Assembly (NCBI GenBank): GCA_037576195.1
Contig: CM075101.1
Span: forward strand, 36,828,001 to 36,892,000
Length of the DNA: 64,000 bases
Direction: 5' to 3'
Source: Phytoseiulus persimilis
Taxonomy: Eukaryota; Arthropoda; Arachnida; Mesostigmata; Phytoseiidae
Below the pieces are notes generated by a model that did no database searches, had not been told where the DNA came from, and was given only the letters and a program-made list of their open reading frames with translations. Position 1 is the stretch's first letter; every line of letters begins with the position of its first letter. A program made the translations under genes and the position numbers. Shown in pieces: positions 1 to 10,286 of this stretch.

Positions 1-371
1 TTGGTCGAATAGGTTCCGAGGATCCAGCGTTCGTTTTCTTCCGAAAATGTCCGACGCGGTCCCCCGCGATGACGGTGGTGACTATCGCCCCAACATTTCT
101 CAAGGCGATGGACGTTTCCGCCCGAGGAAGCCAGGCTTTCAACCGGATTTTCGATCGACTCTCCACCCCTCTCCCAAGGACGAGTTCTTCTAGATTTTGG
201 TTTTGATTCGATCACAGAACTCCCGACCAAGACCTGGACATTGATGGAGCTCGAATCGAACATCAGCAGCAACGGTTTTTGTTTCAGGCAATATTCCATC
301 CTGTGATGCATGGTCTGTGGAGCTTTCGGAGCACTCAAACGAGTATCCTGTGGAGTCCACACAGGAGACTG
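1..371 (-). CDS. Candidate exon, truncated at window edge
   Basis: On the minus strand a frame of about 123 codons stays open from 371 to the window edge, so the exon may continue outside. It begins immediately after a minus-strand CAG preceded by roughly 100 bases of almost pure pyrimidine (the complement of the GA-rich tract at 372-480), an unusually good acceptor. The peptide is mixed and polar with several Trp and paired His and no membrane segment; I recognise no family. A competing plus-strand exon (acceptor at 287, donor GTGAGT at 504) overlaps it, but its peptide is low-complexity Arg/Glu/Gly, so the minus reading is preferred. The function is unknown. Confidence 0.3.
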
Positions 372-480
372 TTCAGACGAGAGAGGAAAGATGAGATAAA
401 TTCAGAGAGAAAGAGAGGGACACCGAGGAAAAGAGAAGGAGGGAGAGAAATTAGGGTGGGGGGGGGGGGAGAGAAAAGGA
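372..480. repeat. GA-rich tract with a 12-G run
   Basis: The plus strand is almost entirely purine here and contains an uninterrupted run of 12 G at 458-469. Read on the minus strand it is a CT-rich tract placed directly upstream of a CAG, so it may serve as the polypyrimidine tract of an acceptor for the edge exon at 1-371. Confidence 0.6.
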
Positions 481-696
481 AGACAGTCCCACCAGTCGGC
501 CCCGAGTGAGTTTGTAACAGCCTTTAATGGTTGTCGTAGACGTCACCGGTGTGAACTGACGATGGCCTTGTGTCCAGCCCGGTAACAGGAGCGAGGTTGC
601 CAGCAGGCTGACCGGTTCGGTGGGCAGTTAAGCTGGCGAAACCAATTGCCAATTAGAGGAACTACCAGGGAGTTTCTCCTCTCTTCGACTGGCAGA

Positions 697-999
697 ATGT
701 CAACAACATTTACTGCCGGTCGCTACTCTCGCGCCTACTCCACGAGAAGACCACCCACTCAGGGAGGCACAAGCGCAGCAAACAGAATGAGAGCAATTTG
801 TACTGGCTGCCGTGATGAACGAGCTTCCTATACGAAGGCTCAGCTGACTGTCTACCGAACGAACTGGCTTCGAGCCAACAGTTGTTCAAGAGCGCGAAAC
901 TTTGTTCTGGAGTCTGAAGTCTCACGACAGAAGTGCGATCGGAAGAGTTTTGACATGCAAAGATCGACGGACTCTCAGAAGAAGGCCGCGGTGGATTGA
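697..999 (+). CDS. Small open frame, 100 codons, unrecognised
   Basis: An ATG at 697, with A at position -3, lies just after a good acceptor (pyrimidine-rich tract ending GGCAG at 695) and opens a 100-residue frame ending in TGA. The product is basic, rich in Arg, Ser and Thr with scattered Cys (one CTGC motif), and has no membrane segment. Another frame after the same acceptor is open for about 39 codons and is equally protein-like, so the frame is uncertain. No family is recognised. Confidence 0.18.
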   Translation: MSTTFTAGRYSRAYSTRRPPTQGGTSAANRMRAICTGCRDERASYTKAQLTVYRTNWLRANSCSRARNFVLESEVSRQKCDRKSFDMQRSTDSQKKAAVD

Positions 1000-1548
1000 G
1001 ACCCACGGAGCGGACTCCAGTTAGTCTTGGTGCGACGACACAAGATTCAACCGAGGGTCCAGAGAGGATCGGTTCGAGGGCTCTGAGAACGAACAGAATC
1101 TAGAGCCGCGGCTTGGGCCGGACGACTGGGAACCGACCTCAAGAGGACTCATGGAGGCACCAACAGCAGCGGGCCTGCAGCAGCGGCCAAGATTGATCGT
1201 CGCCCGCTGGGACGCTCCGTGATGGAGACGCCACTGCCTCAACCACCGCCGAGGAGGGCGCTACCCCTTCGCTTCGCCCCCGTCCGCTGCGCCTCCTCCC
1301 TGTAGGCCCCAGCAAGCCTGGCCAGGGGCACAGTGCCCAAGTGGACGGCGGGCTGGCCGCCGCACGTAATTACCGTTCCCACGGTCCGCCGGAGACGGAG
1401 TGCCCTTCAAGAAGCTCTGTTGCATGCTTCACCACAATACTCAGGAAAAACCCAAGTTACGGGACCCACAGAAAGAATGCCCAAATACCCACAAGGCTAC
1501 AATTAGCAAACCAGTCGGCTGACAGGAGGAACTGCTGACCGATCCGAG

Positions 1549-1562
1549 TCTCTCTCTCTCTC
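1549..1562. repeat. (TC)n microsatellite
   Basis: Seven TC units. A good pyrimidine tract ending CCGTCAG follows about 40 bases downstream (1600) and could act as a plus-strand acceptor leading into a roughly 21-codon open frame. Confidence 0.7.
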
Positions 1563-2081
1563 TTCTGATCACTGGTGGTCCTGTATTGTTTTCCGTCAGC
1601 TCATGATTCTCGCGCTCTGGCTGTCGCAACACCATCGTTTCATGCGGGATGACGCTCCATCGTGAACCTAATTGTGTGAAGTTCGCGTGAGGCTGCCCAC
1701 CATAGAGTGAGTGGGTTGACCGGTGTTTCGGGAACGTATCGGCTCGGAGGAGGAGAAAGCTTCTGGGTCTTGAGCGGGTGGCGGATTAAGCACTTTGGCA
1801 TATTGAGCGTATCTCACTGCGCAGAATCCAAGCCCTGGTGATGTGGTGTCCGCTGAGCTCGACAATGTGTCGATGACTTCCTGGAGCGCCGATGAATCTG
1901 AAGCCCAATGTCGGGATGGATCCCGCACAACAAGCCTGGTTGTTTAGAACCTGCTGACTCCCATGTGGTCATGGTGTACAGTCCTGGCAGACCCTGACAT
2001 CCCAGCTTGACGAGCAAAGGGTATTTTAGAGGAGCAACAGGACCCGTACTCCACCGAAGTACACGGGCTCAACTTTCTCAC

Positions 2082-2183
2082 AAGTATCGCAAATCGGAAT
2101 AATTCCTCCATATTCTCAGAGTTGGGGTCGAGGCTGCGATGCTCGGTCTTCGGGTGGTTCGGAACCGCTACTTTGTAGTCCAT
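2082..2183 (-). CDS. Candidate first coding exon, minus strand
   Basis: Read on the minus strand, an ATG at 2183 starts 34 codons that run without a stop to a GTGAGA donor at 2081. The peptide begins MDYKVAVPNH and ends EELFRFAIL; it is balanced and well charged, with good third-position bias towards G/C. The frame is also open upstream of this ATG to about 2357, so the true start could lie further 5'. No downstream partner exon is established and no family is recognised. Confidence 0.28.
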
Positions 2184-2899
2184 CTGATCCAAGAATCGAG
2201 TCCCTGTTCCCAATTTGTTCGATGAGATGCCTCTGCTGTTCGCCTGATTGTTGTTTCCTTCAATTATTCCGCTTCCCCTTTCGGTTCCGGCTTGATAAAC
2301 TGTTTGTCTGTCTCTCGACCGAACTGTCTCCCGGCGTGTTTGCTCGGGGTAGCGCAAGCATGCAGAAACCCTTCCGAAAGCGAGCGAGGTAAACTAACGG
2401 TGGCCAATAGCTATAGTGGATCGGACTACTACTTTTACCTCTCTGGCTCCAACTGCTTCGGCCCCGGACGAGAGCCCATCACACGGCTGCCTGTGGAAGG
2501 GTCCACCACATCCACGCGCGCATCAATCAGCAAGGTCCGAAGCAACTCAGGATGAGTATCATCCGCTGATTCCGTTCCAGATGGAATCTTCTGAGAGATC
2601 AAAGCGTTGCGGAACGGCACGATTCAAATTCCAAATTCCAGAGGACTCCGACTTGGTTCGCTAAGCCTCGAGACCACCGAGAGGTCGAAGCGTTTCGGCC
2701 TCCACAAGGCTCCGATGAAGTGGTCCGAAGGAGTTTGTGTGTGAACAAGGAGCGTTTGGAAGCCAAGTGTGCCGTTGCAGAGAGCACAGCCATTCTGCCC
2801 CCGCAGAACTGCCTCCGATGGAGAACGCTCTCTGCAGTCACTCGAGTGAAGTTATTCGCAGTTCCTCTTGAACTTATGTATTATAATCAGACAAAATGA

Positions 2900-3087
2900 A
2901 TGGAAGCTGCCCTGGCCGTTCAGCTAACTCAGCTGCTGGAGCGTCGCCCCGAGAATGTAATCAAAACAGAGGGATCCATTCGTCCCTTTCAGAACGGAGA
3001 AGCTTGCTTTGTCGTCAGGTCACTGGCCCGCGAACTCGCTGCCGCAGCTGGTGCTCGAATCGTTCTCTTCACAGTCCCGACGTCGGA
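2900..3087 (+). CDS. Exon 1 of tentative two-exon gene
   Basis: The ATG at 2900 is preceded in frame by a TGA, so it is the start if this frame is real. It opens 62 codons with a clearly protein-like alpha/beta composition: an N-terminal helix-like stretch (MEAALAVQLTQLLERR) and a hydrophobic strand (ARIVLFTVPTS) near the end. The apparent stop is created by a GTGAGT donor at 3088, as expected of a real exon end in this phase. Splicing to an acceptor at 3310 restores the frame and gives a 139-residue product with the next entry. The family is unknown. An overlapping ATG at 2896 opens a poor, Arg/Ser-rich frame. Confidence 0.35.
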
Positions 3088-3190
3088 GTGAGTCGACGTT
3101 GAGTCAGGCAGGCAGGCACCGAATCTTGCGTTCAAATCCAGCGATCAGCCTGAGCTTCGGCGATGGAATCTCTCCCATGGACAGATTCTC

Positions 3191-3204
3191 CCACACACAC
3201 ACAC
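3191..3204. repeat. (CA)n microsatellite
   Basis: About seven CA units, inside the putative intron 3088-3310. Confidence 0.7.
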
Positions 3205-3310
3205 TATCTGTTCTCCTTGTTCCTCACTTGACCCTGGGGATGCTAGGGATCCAATTTGCCGCGGCGGCCTGACAGCATAACGGCCGGAGCGGCTGCATAA
3301 CTCATCACAG

Positions 3311-3542
3311 TCAGCCAGAAGGGCTTTTTGATACACCGGCGGTCGGTTCCGGCGGGATGACGACTCCGCTCCGCGGTGCTAGCGGACTCATGGCCCCGCG
3401 CTTCTTCGTTGCGGCATTTCGGAAATACTCTGAAAACGCGAAACGTAGCATCTTGACAGAAATTCTCGCCTCCGACGGATTAGTCGAAGTTTTCCTTTCA
3501 AAGCACGACCAGACACCAATGCGGTCCTTCCTGCGGGGTTGA
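3311..3542 (+). CDS. Exon 2 of tentative two-exon gene
   Basis: After an acceptor (CATCACAG, AG at 3309-3310) one base completes the codon split by the donor at 3088, and the frame stays open for 76 further codons to a TGA. The peptide contains an internal ATG at 3357, a Phe-rich basic segment (RFFVAAFRKY) and a helix-like stretch (SILTEILASDGLVEVF), with G/C-biased third positions. With 2900-3087 it gives a 139-residue protein and a 223-base intron, a typical compact-genome intron size. The acceptor pyrimidine tract is weak, so the join is tentative. No family is recognised. Confidence 0.33.
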
Positions 3543-3881
3543 AGCTCGCCGAGATTGTGCAAAGGCCACTACTGTGTGCGAGAACGCGTCTGCTCTGCCT
3601 CGTCGCTCCCGCCGCTGTCCGTTCGTCGATAAACCAGACAATTCTGAGCTGTCCCACCGTCCAGACCCTGACAAAAGAGGGCTCAATGAATTAATGGAAC
3701 GCCCAACAAATAGATGGAGGATGAATCGCTGTTTTTGGTTGTTCCCGCTCGATTTCCCTTTGGGCCCCTGATCGGTCCGCTTCCTGCCGCAGCTACTGCC
3801 CTCCCGTCGCTCTCCACCATCCTTATCTCTCGTGCTCTGGTCTCACGTGCATCATGTGACCGTTTGTATCTCCGCATGCAG

Positions 3882-4200
3882 TGACGCACTCCTCTACCCA
3901 ACCGTTATCAGTGGAAACAGAAATAGAGTGTCTCTGCTGTTCCATGAAGCCGAGCGAACATCGACGAGCACGTCGATGCGGATACTTAGGATGGGAAGCT
4001 TTGAACCCCTCGTACAAGTGATCGAAGGCGTGCCGTATGCTCTGACCTCTCCAATCGGGACCGTTGGACGACGCGAATGTGCACGTGTGGTGCGAGCCAT
4101 CTCGTCGATCGCGCCGCCGGGACGGAAAATCGCAGGCGCGAGGAACTCCGGAGGAACTTGCCTCAGCGACCGAGCGGAACATCTCCCGACGAACGAATGA
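3882..4200 (+). CDS. Candidate terminal exon, 105 codons
   Basis: An acceptor (TTTGTATCTCCGCATGCAG, AG at 3880-3881) leads into a frame that needs two bases from an upstream exon and then runs 105 codons to a TGA. The peptide has regular alternation of charged and hydrophobic residues, e.g. SFEPLVQVIEGVPYALTSP and CARVVRAISSIAPPG, and strong preference for codons with purine first and G/C third. A second frame at 4064-4309 is also well formed, so the exact frame is not settled. No family is recognised. Confidence 0.33.
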
Positions 4201-4449
4201 TCCTCGCTTGCGATCGACGAAGGGGATACGATCTCTTCACTTTATCGGCCCTGCGCGGCCGACGTTCGTGCGGAGTTTGATTCTGTGGGAGCGGGCCGAG
4301 ATAGAGTAACTCTCCAGAGAATCTAATTGTGGCTTCCTTGGGTTCACGATGAACCGCGTTCGGCCTCGTCGCCGAAGTCAACCAGCCTCCAGCCTTGCTT
4401 AGAAGTTCGAAATTGAATAAGTTTCAGCGTTTTTCCTTCCTCCTTCCAG

Positions 4450-4874
4450 ACAAGGACTTTCTTGAATCTAATTGACTTTCGTTTCGATACGAACATCGGC
4501 CTCGGACTGGGAGCCCCATTTTCAACGAGCGCCTCCGTAAATAAATTACCTCTGTTGCGTTCGACTCTTCCTCCCGCCGCAAGTCTCGAGGATTCGTCGT
4601 ATCATGCTTTCTTTTCTGCATTTCCGACTCATCGAAGTATTTTGAGAGATCTCCATTGCTCAACGGCTTTCGATCGATCTTTTTGGAGCCGTGTGCCGCT
4701 CCCTGAGGCAGCGTCGTTTGTCGAGTGCGGAAAGTCAGCGGCCCGGGCGGGTCCGGTCGACAGCGAACCCGGACAGCGGTCATACACAGATGCACACGAG
4801 CCACATAACCATACGTCACAGCGGTCCGTGCATTCGCGGAGTTACGTGTCGTTCATCAAGCCGTGGAGATACCA
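4450..4874 (+). CDS. Candidate internal exon, strong acceptor and donor
   Basis: This stretch has one of the best acceptors in the window: a CT tract ending CCTTCCTCCTTCCAG with AG at 4448-4449. From the first base a phase-0 frame runs 141 codons and is closed only by the TGA inside a GTGAGC donor at 4875. The peptide begins TRTFLNLIDFRFDTNIGLGL, is Ser/Pro-rich in the middle, has a His/Asp-containing stretch and ends SFIKPWRYQ. The 425-base length is ordinary for an internal exon. Its partners were not found. It does not match any family I know. Confidence 0.42.
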
Positions 4875-5883
4875 GTGAGCCTATAAACATTAAGAGGCTG
4901 AGAACGTTACTTGGCCGGGCCACCTCGAGAGACAAGCTGACTTACAGCGGGAGCCGAGATAGCGGTTGCTATGGCCCCGCCGGGTTAGAGCTCTACAGTG
5001 GCACCACCTGCTCGCCGTAGAGAAAAACGTCGGACTAAACAACGAAGCCGTCAGTCAGCGGGGCTGGCTGTCTGCCGCCTCCGCGCTGCTAATTGCAGTA
5101 TAACAGCTAGCCTGCTCCTACGCAAAGGAGCGTCTGCACTGCTGCAACATCGCTGTCATATCGTTCCGGAGCGCTCAACAGAGTTGCTGGGGCATACCCG
5201 CGTTTTTGGGACCGTGTCGCCGCATCCATCCCTCATCGCCGGTTTCCCCGAGTCCATCCGAGTTTCAAAACTCGAATATTGAGCTCCGAGCCGCGGCATC
5301 CATGCTGTGTGCCAGCGCTGCAACGGTCGGTGGAATTCTCGCTGCGGTGAGAGCCGCACGCGCATGAATCTGTCACTGTAGCGATCATAATGCTTAATCG
5401 TGGCTGGAGTTTCTCGTCCATTTCAAGTGGAACTCTGTGCTCAGCGGCAGCGGTGGCGGCAGAGTACGTGATTGCGCTGATTGCATTCGTAGCCGAGAGC
5501 GGCTGAGCACCAACGCCCTATTCGATTCTGGGGTCATCGGCTCCGCTGGGCACTTCAGATCGTACCTCGATTCGACTCGTCCTCGCCGCGTTTTGGGGAC
5601 GCGGACTCTGTTCGCGAGGAAATCAAATACGAAATGTAAATTTTCTCACGGTGTAGTGCTCGCTACGCTCGTGCCAAGGGCCTGAACACGACCCTGTTCT
5701 TCTCCTCTAGGCCCTCTGATAGGAACCGGGCCGAGTGAGGCGCTCAGTCCGGTTGAGAATGGAAACGTCATTGGCTGGAATCGACTCGTGCCCGTAAACT
5801 GAGTCACATAATTTTTATGAGAGCTAGAGACATTTTTCAAAGCGGTAATGACGGGATGTCTTCCACATTCTAAATACACGTAG

Positions 5884-6545
5884 TGTCGTTTCGCGAGCCG
5901 TCTCTGCGCGAGTCACTCCCCAGAGTTGTTCAGCGGATAGTTTTTGTCTCGCTAACTTCTCTAGCGGGAATTACTGTTGAACTAGTAGAGGCAGTGCTCG
6001 CGGAAACGCCGGTGGCAGGAGAGGGACCGGACGGCAGAGAACTTCGCCGCCACAAACTTTGCTCGGGGAAGAATGTGATGGACTCCAGTTTTTGTCTGTG
6101 TGGGAACTCTCATCTGACTCGATGGGAGATTCTGGAGCGTTGTCTGAACCGAGTCTCCAGCGGCAAGAGGGAGCTTTGTGGTTTCGCTGGTATCTGCGCG
6201 ACTGGGATCCCTTTTTCGGAGATCATCATCGTTAGAGAGAAAACTTCTCCCCTCCTATTCCCGAAGTCAAGCTGTGTGCCAGCCCCAGATATAAACGGAG
6301 CCGGGTCAACCTCCCACCTGTGGTCATCAACCAGCTTCCGTTCCGACGCAGGGTCCGTCCAAACCCTCAGGTTTCGAACCTCCGACCCGTGGGAAGCAGA
6401 AAATCAAAACGCTCGGAATCCACCCGCGGTTATCATTCCGGCACGGAGTTTGACACGGGATCCGCAAACTCGGCTCCGTGGGCGACTTAATCCAGAAAAG
6501 CCGAGGCTGAACGCGCTCTCGAAAAGTTGCGAGGCTGACCTGTAA
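5884..6545 (+). CDS. Long open frame, 219 codons, unrecognised
   Basis: An AG at 5882-5883 (preceded by a branch-like TTCTAAAT) precedes a frame open for 219 codons. The first two thirds are balanced and hydrophobic in places (RIVFVSLTSLAGITVELVEA) with several Cys in short patterns (SFCLCGNSH); the last third is Ser/Arg/Pro-rich. The same frame continues open to 6800 after a single TAA, so one stop interrupts about 305 codons. This could be a real gene with a missed intron, a decayed gene, or chance, because frames of this size are expected here. No family is recognised. Confidence 0.28.
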
Positions 6546-6922
6546 TCTTGTCACGTAGCCCGGAGCTTTAGGAAACCGATATTGTTGTTCCCGTGTCATC
6601 CGCCAACCTGCGAACGAACCGAACGGCAAGCCATCGAGGGCACCGATGACCTGGCCTGCCGGTGTCGCGTTGGGTCATTAGATTCAATCGCCGATTTCGG
6701 AGCAGAGCTTCCATTGAGTTTTAGGTTGACGCGACGCTCGCAACAGGTTTGGTTGACCTCGACAGATCGGAGGGCAGTCGAACTGCGTCGGTCTTGTTGA
6801 TTTCCTGAGCAAGCTTCGAAGACGGATGCGTTCAAGGAACATTACCAGGGTCGCGAGCGATGAGCTCCGCTTCAGGGAGGAGATGACAATCCCGTGGAGC
6901 TCGAGTGTTTGCGACTACATTG

Positions 6923-7612
6923 ATGGCTGAATCGAATGCAACGGTCTGTGGCTGGAATCCTCGGTCGATAGGTACACACATCCGAAACCACGAGGAGTTG
7001 GCTCGCTTCGGAGAGCTCGCTACCGTGGCGACGGTATGGGGCGCCCGTATTCATAAAAGAACTCCTCCGTCTACTATGACGCCCCCACTACGGACAGCCG
7101 GGAGGACGGATCCGCAAACGAATACGCTCGGACAAGCCCACTCGGACGCGGTCATCCGAATGAGGTTTCGTATTCGGTTCGGGAAGAATTTTTCGGATTT
7201 CAGTTGGCCACACTCTGTTGGAGTCGATTTTTTCTTGCTGCCGTGGGTCCGCAGGAGCCGCTGGACGGCGGAGCGGAAGCTGGCGCTGGAACTCAAAACC
7301 CACTCTGACGAGGGAGCTAAAAATGCGGACAGCTCGTGTGTCATGGAGGAGCTCCCTCCCGCTACAAAAATGACATTTAACGCGGCTCCCCTCCATGATG
7401 ATTTCCGTGATATTTTTATCCACGGTTATTATGCAAGCGTTTTCCCGTTACACTCATACGACGGCGAGCTTTTTGGCACAGAGGTTGTGTTCATTCAGAA
7501 CAACCGCGTGCCCCGAAAATGGATCAAAAAGGGGAAAGGTCCTACCTCAATCACTCGATTCGCCCCAGCCAATGACGTGTTTCGAAACAATCCGCCCGGG
7601 AATTGGGGGTAA
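6923..7612 (+). CDS. Complete open frame, 229 codons, unrecognised
   Basis: An ATG at 6923 opens 229 codons to a TAA and is the longest ATG-to-stop frame in the window. The composition is protein-like, with aromatic and acidic residues well represented (LHDDFRDIFIHGYYASVF; DGELFGTEVVFIQNN) and a basic stretch (RKWIKKGKG) near the end. There is no clear signal peptide or membrane segment. A weak donor (GTAATT) coincides with the stop, so it could also be an internal exon. It follows the frame at 5884-6545 on the same strand. One frame of this length is expected by chance in 64 kb of this composition, so confidence stays low. Confidence 0.3.
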   Translation: MAESNATVCGWNPRSIGTHIRNHEELARFGELATVATVWGARIHKRTPPSTMTPPLRTAGRTDPQTNTLGQAHSDAVIRMRFRIRFGKNFSDFSWPHSVGVDFFLLPWVRRSRWTAERKLALELKTHSDEGAKNADSSCVMEELPPATKMTFNAAPLHDDFRDIFIHGYYASVFPLHSYDGELFGTEVVFIQNNRVPRKWIKKGKGPTSITRFAPANDVFRNNPPGNWG

Positions 7613-7713
7613 TTCGTCAGAACACAAGCATTTGGGGATATCTCAACCATTGGATCAAGGAGCATAATGATCCTGGAAGAGCTCATCGACGTTCAGCCGA
7701 CGATCGTTCATCA

Positions 7714-8151
7714 ATGATCGTTTCCGTTCCCGCTTCTGGCGTTCGTGGCTTCTTTCTTTCCTTTCTCAAAGGTATCAGAGCCTCCCCACATCCGAATCAG
7801 CGAAGAGCCAGAATCCATCCTCTGCACCCGGTCTCACAGAATCTCGAAGGAATCGGACTCGAATGGGAGGTTGCAGACAGTGAGGCAACGGTCGGTTTCA
7901 GAGGAAGCTTGAACGGTTTCAGCAGCTTGGAAGCCGAAAGAAATTCGTGGCTGTCCACTCTTCACGCTTCTGCTGTGAATAGAGTTCTCTCTGTCAGAAT
8001 GTGGTTCGGCGGACGGGCGGGAACTTCCTCGCTCTCGACTGTCCACTCCTCGGATTGGGCGCCTACTCTGCTCTGTCGGCGCTGCCACCTCCTGGGCAAA
8101 ATGGCGACTTGGGGGAGTAGGTGGCGGTCGTGGAGCCGCTGCTGGCTCTAG
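7714..8151 (+). CDS. Complete open frame, 145 codons, unrecognised
   Basis: The frame is open upstream of this ATG back to about 7603 and overlaps the end of the preceding frame. The product is Ser/Arg-rich with a hydrophobic patch near the N-terminus (GVRGFFLSFLKGI) and a Trp/Arg-rich C-terminus. A GTAGGT donor candidate lies near 8116. A 243-codon frame on the opposite strand overlaps its end; neither is supported by splice signals at both ends. Confidence 0.18.
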   Translation: MIVSVPASGVRGFFLSFLKGIRASPHPNQRRARIHPLHPVSQNLEGIGLEWEVADSEATVGFRGSLNGFSSLEAERNSWLSTLHASAVNRVLSVRMWFGGRAGTSSLSTVHSSDWAPTLLCRRCHLLGKMATWGSRWRSWSRCWL

Positions 8152-10286
8152 CGGCTCCGGCGGTCATAAGTCTTCCGGATCCATAACCGATCAGCTCGAT
8201 ACGAGAATCGGGCGGGAAAGAAAGAGAGAACGCTGACGGTCGCATCGTCCCTCTGGAGCTTGCGGACAGGTTCCCCCGAGAAGTCTTGAGAAACAACTGA
8301 AATCTGAAAAAGAGAAACAATGGCGAAACAGGAAGCGGCAAAAAAGAACAAGCTACGTATGATTGTCGCTGTTGCAGAGCGGCATTGCCTCGCGGCTGTT
8401 CTCTGGGTCCGAGTGCAGGACGAGAGGAGGTCGCTGGGGTCGGGGAAAGTCCGATAGGGAACGTGGAGAGTCGCTCCGATGGGGCGTAAGGGGGCGTCGA
8501 CAAAAGCGGCATCCGATACGTCGTTAACATTAACGAAACAACGATCGGGAAAAAGCGTCGGGGATTCCATTCGAAAATCGATTTCTGCCTTTTTCCGTAA
8601 ACGTACGAACGAACGGACGAACGAGCAGGCGGACGAAAGAAACACAAAAGGTCCAGGCGGGAAGTCCTAATGGAAGACAGTGACTGCTGCCGAATCCTGA
8701 CCAACAGCAGGGCCATCCATCGAATGGAGCGCACGCGCGTTGACCGGAGAGAATCGAAGAGGAACGCGACCTTCGGCGCTGGAGGACGACGCAATCACAG
8801 ATTGTCTTGCTAGTTTCTTCGAAGCGTGTCGTCTGAATCCTTTGTGATTTGAGAAGGATTCTGGAATTCCGAGCGTGATACCTTAGGAAAGTGTAATCAA
8901 CGTGAACTCGGATATTTCACAGGAAATGAGGAATTTTCCGGACGGCATAGTCCGCGACCACTAGGAATCCTCTTTCTTTCGAACGGAGTCTCTTCGATTT
9001 GGAATTGTTATTTGCCGTTGCGAGGATACGAGCGTATCATGGAGCTCATCTCGGTTCAGCAGTCATCATCACAAAGATGGCGAAGTCAGTTTCGCAGCAG
9101 TCGTGGAGCCGGAACCACGTTAACCGGGGAGCCCCACGAATTTAAATTCCCTTCGCCGATACCTTCGTTTGCTCTGTCGTTAGTAGAGCCACTCACAATT
9201 AGTATTGCTTATCCAAGGCAACAAAATACGGAGTAATCCCCTCGACTAAACTGTTGTTTTATATCTTGATCAAGTAGCTTAGCCGATAACAAGATCGCTC
9301 GTTTCGTTCTCGTTAGCAATGGCGTCGACAGCAGCAGCGGCAGCTGGAAAAGTAGTTTTGGTGCCTTGCTGCCCAGTTTCTGTTCGGGAACATGCGCTCG
9401 TGAGAATCCCCTTTCCCTCGCCTGATGCTTTTCTCGAGGCTCGGCGGAACGGGACCAATTCCAAGACCAATACGAAACGCTAAAACTGAATACTGAGCAC
9501 CTTCTTACGCATCCCCTGCTTCCGGAGTCCCGAATGATCCAAATCCGTGACGGCTGACGAAGACATCGTCGCCTGGTCTTGTCCAAACTCACCTGGAAAA
9601 GATCAAATGTCTCAAATTCCCTTCGACCTCACAGAAATCGTTCCTTCATTCCAGGGTCGGCAACCATTCCGCGGCCTCAGATCCCCCATGCTATCGCCGA
9701 AGGCCTACGTTGATTCGGATTAGACAAAGGGGCTATTCAGAGCTCGGAGTTTTTCGGAAACGCCTGCAATCAGCGTCAGGTGACGCTGCCCGCCTTCACG
9801 CAGTCGGTAGACCCCCATCGGATTTCATCTCAATAGGCGACATCACAATCTGTTTCGACTCGGTTGTGCCAATCTTAGCCAGAGGACAATCGGCAAAAGT
9901 CAGCGATAGCGCGGACGCGGACCTCAATCATGCGCGATCGAGAAGCCGGCAAATGCTTGCACCGGTGGAGCGATGTTTTACTATTCATCTCAATCAGACA
10001 TACTGAAATCCAAGGACGGGAGTTGAATGGAATCATGCTCTACCGAATACCCTTTTGTGGTCGCACCGCGTCGGAACGAAGGAACCCGGACACGCCCCTC
10101 CGGGATCGCGAGCGGAGATGGATACCCCGACAATATATGAACACCCAACGCGTCCCCCGTGCCGTGGCAGCGACGGTTCTCCGACGAAACTAAATGATGC
10201 GAAATAATGATATTTCTATGCCGATGCATCTCCTGATGCTCGCTGCGTTTTCCACGCTCCATTTTTCGCCGACATTTTATCTTCAC
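8152..10286. other. No supportable gene
   Basis: The stretch contains a degenerate GAAC/GGAC tetranucleotide tract near 8608-8640 and a consensus minus-strand donor (CCAG followed by GTGAGTTT) near 9591 whose upstream frames are open for fewer than 20 codons. Long frames exist on the minus strand but are Ser/Arg/Pro-rich and lack splice or start support. Confidence 0.4.

Noticed and set aside
279..509. Plus-strand exon with acceptor at 287 and GTGAGT donor at 504
   Set aside because: Splice signals are good, but the peptide is a low-complexity Arg/Glu/Gly run from a GA-rich tract that better explains a minus-strand acceptor.
8063..8794. 243-codon minus-strand open frame, the longest in the window
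   Set aside because: It has no splice or good start support, a Ser/Pro/Arg-rich composition and internal low complexity. A frame of this length is expected by chance here, and a second minus-strand frame overlaps it.
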